Below, piece after piece: positions 54,318 through 64,000 of a DNA stretch of 64,000 bases. Below the pieces are notes generated by a model. It ran no database searches. It had not been told where the DNA came from and saw nothing but the letters and a program-made list of their open reading frames with translations. Within the stretch, counting starts at the first letter, position 1; every line of letters begins with the position of its first letter. The translations under genes were made by a program, and so were the position numbers. Origin of the DNA: Prostheceraeus crozeri (Eukaryota > Platyhelminthes > Polycladida > Euryleptidae); contig CAJQUW010006798.1 of NCBI GenBank assembly GCA_907163375.1, positions 1 to 64,000 of the forward strand, written 5' to 3'.

Positions 54318-54633
54318 AGTTGAATCTGTTGCATGCGTTGTTTTTCTGTGCTAGCGACTTGGTGGAGATTGTGACTAAATTATCAAGGTATCATCAGTCA
54401 AAAATGAAAGAAGTTAAAGAAGTAAATGTTTCAAAAATTTTGTCAATGAGTATATATTTGATTACTTTTGAATCCTGTGTTTATATACTAGCGATGTAAA
54501 GCCACTATATAAGTACATAGTAGGCCCCATGAAAGTTATTAGATATCAAAAGGAATGAATAGACAATCGTATCTTAATTGAGCGAAAATTGAGCTGATTA
54601 TCAAGGTAATTTCATGAACCATGCATCATGATC

Positions 54634-54800
54634 AGGGCATTTGAACAAACGGTGTGAACGAACGATTGAACGGCATTTTTTATTTTTCTGATGAACGAAT
54701 TCTCGAACGGTATGTCTGAGAAGCCGATGAACGGTGATCGGAACGAACTGCTTTTTCGCTTGATTGAACGTGATTGAACGGCAATTTAACCCCGGAAAAC
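54634..54800. repeat. TGAACGG-rich stretch, possible hAT-type end
   Basis: Starting with CAGGGCATTTGAACAAACGG, the motif (T)GAACG(G/A) recurs about ten times in 150 bases. This resembles subterminal repeats of a hAT element. No opposite end found. Confidence 0.4.
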
Positions 54801-55383
54801 CCGGTGTAAGAAATAATGGTAAAATACCCTTGATACTTTCCAAAATTGCTTACTTGCGCACTCTGACTTCAAGAAAGCAGTATTTTGAAAGTTAAAAATA
54901 TTTAAGTGACCCACTGGGCTTTCGTGGCAGTGAAACCTCGGAAATTTCGATAAAAGAAAACTCTATTGATGTTCTTTTAAATTGCTTGTTTAAGTATTGA
55001 GACGTCAGTTCAATGACATTTCGAAAATTACAAGCGACTTGGTATTGCACAATGCTTCCACCTCTCGCTATTGCCTTAGTATTCCGAAAATATATGTGCT
55101 TCTCACAAACTACTCAAAAATCTACGCATATCACCATCGATGCGGTTTAGCAGTGGTGAAAACTGAAGAAGCAGGACTAAAGAAGATTCACGTCCTTCCA
55201 TGAAGCAACTAAATTTGTCATGATGCGCGCTAAATTATCATTTAATTCATCACTTGGTCACAAAACAGTGAACAGTTTGAATTCAAAAGCTGTGATGAAG
55301 TAGGCCTACTTAACTGTGAGTGTCAATCTGACCCTTACTTTTTAGGAATAGTATGCATTATGTTGTTTTTGCATCAAGAAAAG

Positions 55384-55602
55384 TCATAGCATAACTCGAC
55401 ACGACCCTTCTCCAACTTGCTCGTTCTGCTGTTCCGTCCCCAGCTTCATCGGGAGTGAGATGTAATGAACGAAAGTCCTCCAGGACGATACCGTTGCCGA
55501 GGAGCTCCTCTCGGTCTGCGCCATCCCGCGGCTGACAGCACCGACAACGAATTTCCCAATAGTATAGCTTGAATTATTTCGCGATGTCAGATGTGAGAAC
55601 AT
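55384..55602 (-). other. GC-richer open stretch, unrecognised
   Basis: A 72-codon minus-strand frame stands out by base composition from its AT-rich neighbours and includes SRGMAQTERSSSATVSSW. I do not recognise it. It could be an exon, or a remnant of a retroelement or promoter region. Confidence 0.2.
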
Positions 55603-58211
55603 CCTGTATTGTCAGCTTCCACGTTTCTCTGAAGAAACCGCAATGTTGGCTGTGAATACAACAGCACTAGGGGTGCACTTTTTTTAGTGAAATATACGTA
55701 GGCATACACCGCAAATAGATCTTGTCATACAAATTTTTCGATTTACACTGCTACTATGCTACTTGTATTGGTCTTAGCAATGAAATTATACAGAAATGTA
55801 GATAGAAAATGTAGACATACTGACAGACAAGAGCATGTTGTCTTTCGCTACATGAATCAGTCAGTGGGAAATGACGTGGGTAGAAAACGAATGAGACTGG
55901 ATTTGCTTCAATGCAAAATGCGAAGAATCCATGATTAGAAAGCATAATTGAACAAAAATTTTTGATGATATCATTTTATATCATTTTTCAAAAAAAAATG
56001 ACACAAAATGATGTCATTTTTCCTCAGAATAAAATGATACAAAAATACATTGCCGATCTCTGGCAAACTGAATAAAGAAAACAAAGTGAGGCATGTGGAA
56101 CTGATTGAGTTGCTGAGGTCGTGGACGTGGGGTGACTGTTATACAGCTGTTTAATTACACTTATATGTCACTGTTTGCATGGATAAGATATTATCAACTT
56201 CACTCGTGAGCAGAGGGGATCTTACGGCACCGGCTGGGCACGGTGTGATAGGTTGTTATGAAAAACATCCTCTCCCCGTTTACGGGTGTCAGCGACTCCA
56301 TTTTGCGATAATTCGATTGCCATGTGATTCAACTTGCCTAGCTTTATTCATAGAGTCCCACATGCAAGATACGTTTGATTCCATGTCACTTAATCAATGA
56401 TAGTTTGAAATGATGTCTTCAAAGCGTGCCTGGACGGATTTACAATTATTATGAATTGCTAATCAGAATCTCACATGTGCTACTATCTAGCAACAAGAGT
56501 TCATGTTTTTTGATAAAAATTTACAACTACACAAAATTTGACATTTCACCTTTGTCTTCCCGCTGCCTCCCTAGGGCAGGGATTCTCCTATCATAAGATT
56601 GGCCAATTTTTTCGGTACTAATTAAACTTGAGATCTTTTTTTCATTTACTTTAGAGAATAATTTGTTGGGCAATATACAGAGATGCATTACAGGGTTGGA
56701 ACCGACCGGCCAGGCTCCGGCCAAGAATTTGAAGACCGGCAGTCCGGTTTATTTTATTTTGCCCTATGCTGACCATTAACGATGCACTAGAAGAAATCGA
56801 TTAATCAATCAACAGAAAACCGGCATAATAGGAGCATGTTTAATTATTCAATGAATGTGACATATTGGAAGAGTAGGCCTTTCTACCTATAGGCCTACGC
56901 ATGCTATGTGACATAAAAGTGAAAAAGTGCTAACTTGTGCATATAATTAAACGTACTTCATCTCAAATGAAATTTTCACGATTCTAAATGAATATGAATT
57001 AAAATATGAATTTTTAAAGCGGCAAAGCATAATTCAAGCTCACCTTCCCTTTAAGTTCTAATCTTTTTCTATCAACCTTTGAAACTGCGGGACACCGAAG
57101 TGCCGTCAACTCCTGCATAATTTTAGCGCTAATGGAAATCGACCTCAAAAGAAAGATGAAACTATGATCTCCTGTCGTACAACTGTATGAATTTTGCAAG
57201 AATTATGTATTCCTTAGCCTATCTGTCGACAGATTATTTCATATCTCAAATAGTTTCATTACATGGGATAGTTTGCATGTATATAAAAAGATGAAGTTTA
57301 GGAGTTAAACTGAATCACTGAATTTTAATGCAGCCATATGTAATAGCATGTGTAGCGCCTACCGCCTGAGCACTTGACAGCGGATACCAGAGCATTGTCT
57401 GAAGTTATCGGTATGCGATCAATTTTGATTGACATCGTATGTAGTCAATCCCAGCTGGTCGGTTTCATCCCTGACGCATCACACACATTATAGAATTTTC
57501 TAACAACGTATTCCCAATTTATTGTGCATAATTTACCTAGATTACGCAAAATGCTTTAAATGTAGATTTCGTTACAGATCAATAGATTTCCCTTGTTGAA
57601 AGACTGTCAGTACCTTAGCAATATTTTCCACGGATTTCAGTAAGTCTTGCTCGGTTCAGGCCCCGATTCTGTGCATGATTGATGATTCTGGAAACTCAAT
57701 ATTTATCCCCGAGGTAAACTTCCGGAAAACCCCCAAGGCATGTTCTTCAATGAGAATAGAATATTTTGGAAATCGTAAAACAAACTACAGGTAAAAATTT
57801 TGGTTAGGTGTCGTTTTCGATTACAAATGTTGACATTAAGCATCTTCTTTTGGCTTTCATATTTTGTCAAAAAGTTGTAGAAGTCTATTCCTCACAATAT
57901 TGTCATTTCAACGATCTGATTTTTATAGTGGCCTGCTGCAGAATTTGCTGGCCACAAAGCTAATCAGATCCATGATCTGTTCCGCCACTAGAGTAGTTTG
58001 CCCACCTTTGAGCTAGATGATTCCAATGCAACATACAAAACTTGCAAGTTACAAGTCATGGTATGCATGTACATTTAAAAAAACTTTAATAAAAAGTTTA
58101 ATTTAAAAAAATACCTTCTTTGTCCATGACTCTGTCTACAACAAAATATGTTTCATGACTGGCTAACAGTTTCTCAGCTTGAATTACATGTACATGTACG
58201 TGTATGTATAA

Positions 58212-58377
58212 GCCATAGAGTGGGGATAGGTAGAGTGTCGACTCAAAAAAGTATCTGTATATAGTGAAAACTTTTATATCAAAGGATTCAGTTTTTTGCG
58301 GAGATTACGTTCCCGTGGTCTAAAAAATTATTTGAGCACTTTTGAAAAAAGTCAAAATTTGCCAATTTATATACACT
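58212..58377 (+). repeat. Dispersed repeat R1, copy 3
   Basis: Best-preserved partner of 11303-11471 (inverted relative to it). It runs from CCATAGAGTGGGGATAGG through GTGTCGACTCAAAAAA and TTTTTTGCGGAGATTACG to GCCAATTTATATAC. Confidence 0.75.
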
Positions 58378-58449
58378 AGGTGACATATGCCACGCTCAAT
58401 CACGCGTAATTCACGCGTGAACCACGCGAAAATTTACACATGACCCTAA

Positions 58450-58640
58450 TAGTCCGGGAGCTAGCGTAAAGTTGTGCAGGGAACGAGGTAGTACATAAAA
58501 CTTTCACGCCATAGTACACCTCTAACCTACTACAAAACTTCGCGTCTACCGGATCAGATCATTTGCTTTTCAGAAATAGAGAGGATAACACAATCCCATG
58601 TATTTCCAGTGGTAAAATTGTGACATTTAAGGTGTTGACT
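58450..58640 (+). repeat. Partial diverged copy of foldback F1 arm
   Basis: Begins AGTCCGGGAGCTAGCG and continues GCAGGGAACGAGG, AACTTTCAC, GTACACC, CTACTAC in the same order as the F1 left arm from 18963. Divergence is high and the second arm was not found. Confidence 0.55.
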
Positions 58641-60189
58641 CCATTTTTTCGAATTTTTGCTCATAAAAGTTACACAAATTGGTATTTTGTTGAACTGGTT
58701 GTTACAGAAATCATCTACAGATCATGATCTTTCTGTAACTTAGTTTATTTATATGTTAGCACTCTGGAAATATTAATTCTATTACTACCGTCTCAATCGC
58801 CTTTCCTCAACTATATTGCGCTTCCAGCAATCACAAGTTCACGTTTACCTTTCCCAGAGTTAGTGTCACCCACTAAGGCTTACTCAAGATAAAATAATGA
58901 TATCGATAGACACCGTATATTATGCCTATGTGGGGAAGAGCTAAAAGGATGAGCAGCGTACAAAGTGAAGCACAAAAGAATACTCAGTTCGGTGACGACA
59001 ACTGTTCGGTCGTTGAGTTATATATACTGTACTACCATCCTCTTCCTAAGCATCCGCACCGGATGCGTCCACTGCCTCGAAAGTCATAAATCAATCTTGA
59101 TGGAAAAGTTCGTTTGACATTTTTGACACTTGAGTCTGATATAATTTCACTCCCACTTCCGCCTCTTCATCTTGTGATTGAGCTCGCATGCCGATTTGCG
59201 ATTTAATTATTTTCACCTCTTCACCCGTGGACTTTACAACTTGTTACATTTTCCATTTTTTCCAATTGTTGTACTTCATATTTCGGCCCGGTTACATATG
59301 ATACCCCTTCATTTAGGTGTTGTCCCAACACCTGACACAAATTCGAAGTAGGGAGTTTAGTTCATCACGAATACCGAGGCATGTGGATGGTAACAAATAG
59401 AGAAGACAAAATTACAATCAAGCGAAGATGCTGCTCATACTGTCCGCTCTCCCTCACATAAGTTTTGAAAACATGTAAAATCATATACATATATATCAAA
59501 TGAGAGAATAACAATCAATGTACAAAGTCACTATCATGTGGTTAAAAACTGATATTCATTGATCGCAACATTCAATGCACATATGGTCACCATAACCGGA
59601 ACTACCAATCACACCATCACCCAAAGAGAGATAAATTATGTCCAGACACATCAATGGAGACATCGTAAATATAACATATATATACAGACACGTGACCCCA
59701 TGATGAACAGAATAATTGAATAACAAGATAATACGGTAAGAAGCACTGAGGATGATTAAGAGTAGTCCATGAAATGACGTTACTCGAAAAATACAATTAA
59801 CTGTCTCCCAACTCGACCACTGACAACACTGCACGTACCGTACTAGCTGGCGGAATTTAGTAAAGGCTCAAAGCGCTATAGTAATAGATGTATACGAGGA
59901 TATATGGTGGTGATATAAGTTGTTATAGGATTTCAAATATACATGTATGATGAGATAAAATGCCAGCGGTAGCACTCATCACTCCATCAAGCTAGTGGTA
60001 AAGAGAAGAAGACAACAACTCTGCTGATTACTTCGCCACCTAGGCGAATAATTACTTAAATTATTTTACACTGCGTAACACTCAATCATACATTCTGACA
60101 AAATATATAATAGTAACATGATTGGTATATGCTGAAAAAAAAGTGGTTGGTTAGCAGTACATTTTTATAGAGCAATATTTTTGGTTAAA
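58641..60189. other. No gene seen
   Basis: No supported gene. The downstream LTR of Ty3 fossil 3 would be expected at the right side of this stretch, but no matching repeat was recognised. Confidence 0.45.
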
Positions 60190-60248
60190 AGTTGTACGTA
60201 CGGTTTACGGTTGCGGTGAACGGTTGACGGTTTACGGTTACGGTGCCG
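60190..60248. repeat. Short CGGTTTACGGTT minisatellite
   Basis: CGGTT(T/G)ACGGTT-like units recur about six times in 55 bases next to the end of the Ty3 fossil 3 coding part. Confidence 0.6.
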
Positions 60249-60252
60249 GGGC

Positions 60253-61380
60253 TTACTGTGGATAAGCTACTTTTCTTCCTCTCAATGGGTATCGAGTAGT
60301 TTTTGTATTTCTGTCGGCCTCATATTCATCCCCCTCTTCTGTCTCTTTCTCTTCTGACGCGTCATTAACGGTTTCCCGCTCTGGCTGAGCTCTCCCGAGC
60401 GATTCAGCCTCATCGTCACTTGAAGTGTGACCGTCGCCGTCATACAGTTCCGAGATCTCCTTAGTATTGTCGGTTTTTTCATTATTTACGAGTGTCGGGA
60501 TTCCTGCCGAACGGTCAAGTTTAACCCTATTTAGGTGGACCCACATGGACTTGGAGCGGGGCTCACGCACTGATACTATTTTACAATTAGTGTCTGTCAA
60601 TTCTGTAATACGCATTGGACCTTTCCATTTATGCTGCAATTTAGGAGTGAGCCCTTTTGTTTTAGCTGGCATGTGCACGTAAACGCGATCTCCGATTGTC
60701 AACTTATCAGCGGTCAACGTCACTCTCCTATCGTAATATTTCTTTTGCTTATCTTGTGCTTTTTCGATGCAATCTTTCGCAACTTTCCAGGCTTCCGATA
60801 AGGTTCGAGCTAAATTATGCTTATAATCGTCAACTGAGCTGGCCGATTCAGTTAGATCCCGAAGAACTAAATCGCTAGGAAGTAGAGGGTCTCGGCCATA
60901 CAATAAAAAGAATGGGCTTTCTTTAGTAGAACTATGGCTCGCAGCTCTATATCCGAACAGGACATATGGAATGAAGACATCCCAGTCCTTCTGGTCGCGA
61001 CTGGTGTAAAATGATAACATCGTAGTAAGTGTTTTGCTGAATCGCTCTACTTGACCATCTGTTTGAGGATGAAATGATGTGGTAAAAACTTTTTCAGTAT
61101 TCGTTAAACGACATACTTCTTTTAATAATTCTGAGGTGAAATTTCTGCCTCGATCGGATAACAGACACTCAGGACAACCATGAGTCGCAATTATGTTTTC
61201 GACAAATAATCTGGCGATGGTTGTTGCCTTCTGGTCTGGGACTGCAAAACATTCAGGCCATCTAGTATAATAATCTTCGAAGACAACGATGTATTTGTTT
61301 TGGTTTCTAGTTACAGGTAGAGGGCCTAAAACATCAATTCCTAATAGAGCCATTGGACGATTTATCGGAATTGACACCAT
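60253..61380 (-). pseudogene. Integrase part of Ty3 fossil 3
   Basis: The frame starts close to the integrase core: LLGIDVLGPLPVTRNQNKYI (first Asp), CLLSDRGRNFTSELL (second Asp), and SFHPQTDGQVERFSKTL (Glu). Then come KQKKYYDRRV and a GDRVYVHMPAK C-terminal domain. The acidic end (DASEEKETEEGDEYEAD) closes with RYPLRGRKVAYPQ. The order is that of Ty3/Gypsy integrases. The HHCC finger part lies in 61362-61631. Confidence 0.82.
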
Positions 61381-61875
61381 TGGAACGACTGTTTTAACTT
61401 TAGGACCCTTTTTGGTGGCGCAAGCGATACAGGCTTGGCACCACTCAGTGACATCTTTATGTAGTGTAGGCCAATAATAGAATTTGTTGATTCTAGAGAT
61501 GGTTTTTCAATTCCTAGGTGACCACCAAATGCACCGGAATGTAGTTCCGTGAATACTGTTTGACGCAGCTCTTGTGGGAGAGCTAGTAACAAGTCGTTGC
61601 CTGGAGTGTTTACACTTTTATAATATAACAAGCCTTATGATAAACGGAAATTTGGCCAATTATCATTAATGAATTTTAAGCATTGCTTAGATAATTGTTT
61701 AGGCATGGGTTGGTGCTGCAATTTCTTTATGATGGCATTATAAATAGTGTCTTCCTTTTGTTGCTGCTGCACGCACGAAAATTCAGAACGAGATCTTATT
61801 TCGCTGATCGCATTAATAGGTATGCGAGACAATGTGTCGGCGTTTGAGTGTTTCTTGCCTGGATGGTATAAAATT

Positions 61876-62850
61876 TCAAAAATTATACTCTTGAAGTAAT
61901 AATGCCCATCTCATGAGGCTTGATGACGGTTCTTTGTGATTTAGCAAATACCGTAATGGTGCATGGTCTATTATGGCATAGAACTTTTTGCCCCAGAGGT
62001 ATTCCCTGAAATGCTTGACAGCAAATACTAAGGCAAGTGCTTCCTTTTCTACTGTTGCGTAATGCTTCTCTGCTTTTTGTAAAACTCGACTTGCGTAAGC
62101 AATCGGGTGATCGACACTATAGGCCATTTGACTAAGGACGCTACCAATTGCCCAGTTACTGGCATCGGTTTGTAAGTAGAATGGTTGCTCAAAATTCGGA
62201 TAAATCAAGATGGGTGGAGATGTTAGAGCTTTTCGCATGAGGTTAAACGCTTCCTCATGGTGATCCGTCCAAACAAATTTTTCATCTTTCTTTATAAGGT
62301 TAAATAGTGGCGCAACAATACGAGCAAAATCTTTTACGAATCTTCTATAATAGCTGCACATACCCAAAAATTGTCTCGTCTGTTTTACATTTTTTGGTCT
62401 TGAATAATTGACAATTTTCTCAATATTGTCTTGTAATGGAGTAAGGCCTTGGCGCGACATGACATGTCCTAGAAAGCGAACTTCGCTCTTGGCAAACTCA
62501 CATTTAGCAGGCTTTAGTTTTAGGTTATACTCAGTCAGACGTTTGAATATTATATCCAATTTTCGCAGATGGTCTTCAAAGGTTTTTGAGAAAATGATGA
62601 TATCGTCGAGATATGTAATGCACTCGATGAATTGTAGTCCCGCTAAAACTAAGTCTAGAGCGGAAATAAATGTCGCGGGGCTATTACTGAGCCCAAAAGG
62701 CATTCTTAAAAATTCATAATTTCCAAAACAAGTAGTAAACGCTGTCTTATGCCGATCCTCTTCCGCCACGTCAATATGCCAGTAACCAGATGCTAAGTCG
62801 AAAGTGGAAAAATATCTGGCTTCATTTAGACAGTTGGTAATGGTTTCCAA
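61876..62850 (-). pseudogene. Reverse transcriptase/RNase H part of Ty3 fossil 3
   Basis: Reverse transcriptase motifs: FSTFDLASGYWHIDVAEED, FLRMPFGLSNSPATF, and the catalytic YLDDIIIFSKTFEDHL. Then come the connection CSYYRRFVKDFARIVAPL and RNase H with LQTDASNWAIGSVLSQ, YASRVLQKAEKHYATVEKEA and AIIDHAPL. This is the typical Ty3/Gypsy layout. Confidence 0.87.
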
Positions 62851-62899
62851 CTGTGGCAGTGGCTGGTGTTGTGAAAGGAGGCCTGAGGCCTATTATTTG

Positions 62900-63614
62900 A
62901 TTCATATCTACGATTAACCGATGGCTCAAGAGTGGAAATTAGCTTGCCTACTCTCTCAGTCAGCACAAAGAGTTGTTTTGTGGCATTAACCGTACTGTCA
63001 TCTGCTAACACCTTCCTACGCATCTCCTCTTTCGAGGCTATGAGAATGGCAGCGTCTAACGAAGTCGGCTCGAAACGCAATAGCGGCTTCTTTAATGAGG
63101 GGGTAACCCCTGCTAAAAACGCTTCTAGTGCCAGCGTTTTCCGAACATCCTCATCATATGAATTATACGCCAATCTGGTTAGTTTTTGTATATCGGCCGC
63201 ATAACTGGCAACCGATTCACCTGGCTGTTGCTTCCTATGACGGAGTTGCATCGCGTTGTATCTGTTCATTTCTGGTGTATGCAATAAACGGTGGAGGTCT
63301 TCTATTAGGACGTCAATGTCGTCTTTCGAAGCTGCTGGTAAACTATTATAAATTTCTCTGGCATGGCCCGTCAAATAGATCGGTAGCATGGCTAGTTGCT
63401 GTTCCCTCTTCCAACCTAAGGCCTTCTCTACTAGCAAAAATTGAGTTGCGAATTCACCGAATTGATATTTCGGATCCTGAAGATCTCCCGAAAATGTCTT
63501 CAACGTTACACCGCTTGCTGCAGACGGTAAGGTTGGTCGTCGACTGTCTTCTATCTCGACTAAGGCATTACTGACATTCTCCATTCGATCAACCAGGTCT
63601 TCGACCGTTGCCAT
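62900..63614 (-). pseudogene. Gag-like part of Ty3 fossil 3
   Basis: From the ATG at 63614 (the frame opens earlier only at a GTG) the protein reads like a retrotransposon gag: LKTFSGDLQDPKYQFGEFAT, GHAREIYNSLP, MQLRHRKQQPGESVASYAAD, and FLAGVTPSLKKPLL. No zinc knuckle is visible before the reverse transcriptase part begins. Confidence 0.7.
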
Positions 63615-64000
63615 GAGTCGTCCTCTCGTGAGATAAGGCACGTTGACTTAAATAAAAACGGGTCAGTCAATAAAGGATTAATCTGTGGGGAATCCCAGAC
63701 ACTCTTGCACAATTTTTAGCGTAAATTTTTTTATTAGTTAATCAGAGCTACGGTAATGTGTAAAGAGATGTCCTACAACATCAAAGTCGTATCGGTATAA
63801 TGTTATTTATTATACTGTATCACCGTATGTAGATTGCTACTGTATTACTGTATATTTTCAATGATGGACAGAGTAGGCCTACTCAGTATAGTATATAGGA
63901 AATTGTACTTTATTGAATGATACTACCGTACACGTTAAGAAATACTGTGATATGTAAGAATTGTTAATGAAGACAATACTACCGTACTGTAATAGTTTTA
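63615..64000. other. Right edge; no gene seen
   Basis: AT-rich with ACTGTA/TACCGTA repeats. It may include the 5' LTR of Ty3 fossil 3, but no partner was found to prove it. Confidence 0.4.

Larger units (their letters stand above)
54318..58211. other. No gene seen
   Basis: Mostly AT-rich. Two local oddities are listed separately (TGAACGG-rich stretch; GC-rich stretch). Near 56570 and 56690, CAGGGATTCTCC and CAGGGTTGGAACC look like hAT-type ends but cannot be paired. Confidence 0.45.
60253..63614 (-). mobile_element. Ty3/Gypsy-type LTR fossil 3, incomplete
   Basis: Minus-strand parts in order: gag-like (to 63614), reverse transcriptase and RNase H, integrase, and an acidic tail. The protease and the front of the reverse transcriptase are not seen. 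LTRs were not recognised on either side within the window. A possible primer site (TGGGATTCCCC) lies near 63690. It is broken, with about three or four breaks. The long open parts suggest moderate age. Confidence 0.82.

Noticed and set aside
56560-56720. CAGGGATTCTCC and CAGGGTTGGAACC as ends of one hAT element
   Set aside because: They are in the same orientation and no flanking 8-bp duplication is visible.

Overview
This is an AT-rich animal nuclear window that reads as a graveyard of nested mobile elements with one clear host-type gene. The organism is probably a marine invertebrate. The grounds are a Polinton with metazoan-type genes, chromodomain integrase, Harbinger/hAT/Tc1/Crypton/Penelope/Ty3 fossils typical of such genomes, frequent short taggcctac palindromes as seen in several marine deuterostomes, and an invertebrate-style nicotinic-like Cys-loop receptor. 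The phylum cannot be fixed from this window.

Layout. (1) Positions 1 to about 9070: part of a Polinton (Maverick), all genes on the minus strand. In minus-strand reading order they are a UBA-RING protein, an unknown protein, a GG-motif membrane/core-like protein, a second unknown protein, the packaging ATPase, a conserved unknown, integrase with chromodomain, minor capsid, a basic GG-motif protein, major capsid, and the start of the maturation protease, which runs off the left edge. The DNA polymerase B end lies outside. (2) 9.2-9.5 kb: a compound minisatellite. (3) 11.5-14.3 kb: a PIF/Harbinger element with a gutted transposase and a MADF-type second gene. (4) 18.9-20.9 kb: two unrelated foldback elements. 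(5) 21.6-26.3 kb: an inverted-repeat pair enclosing Penelope-like GIY-YIG remains and a later hAT element with a perfect 8-bp target duplication. (6) 27.2-28.4 kb: an intact, intronless Cys-loop receptor subunit, the only convincing host-type gene. (7) 28.8-34.8 kb: an old hAT copy split by a 4.9-kb TIR element that itself holds a small Ty3 LTR fossil and a LINE tail. The second copy of the old hAT at 48.2-49.6 kb preserves the empty insertion site. (8) 35-43 kb: palindromes, a Crypton fragment and a second Ty3 fossil. (9) 43.3-47.9 kb: a GIY-YIG remnant, a Tc1 (DD34E) element with TA duplications, and a LINE. (10) 53-54.3 kb: a second Tc1-type transposase. (11) 60.2-63.6 kb: a third Ty3 fossil.

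The Polinton genes form a virion-building set (capsid, penton-like, packaging ATPase, protease, GG-motif substrates) plus integration and probable host-interaction functions. The part seen looks nearly whole, with about one break. The other elements are decayed to varying degrees, and insertion order can be read from nesting. Most remaining sequence (about 14.3-18.9, 37-40, 49.6-52.9 and 54.3-60.2 kb) shows no gene I can support.
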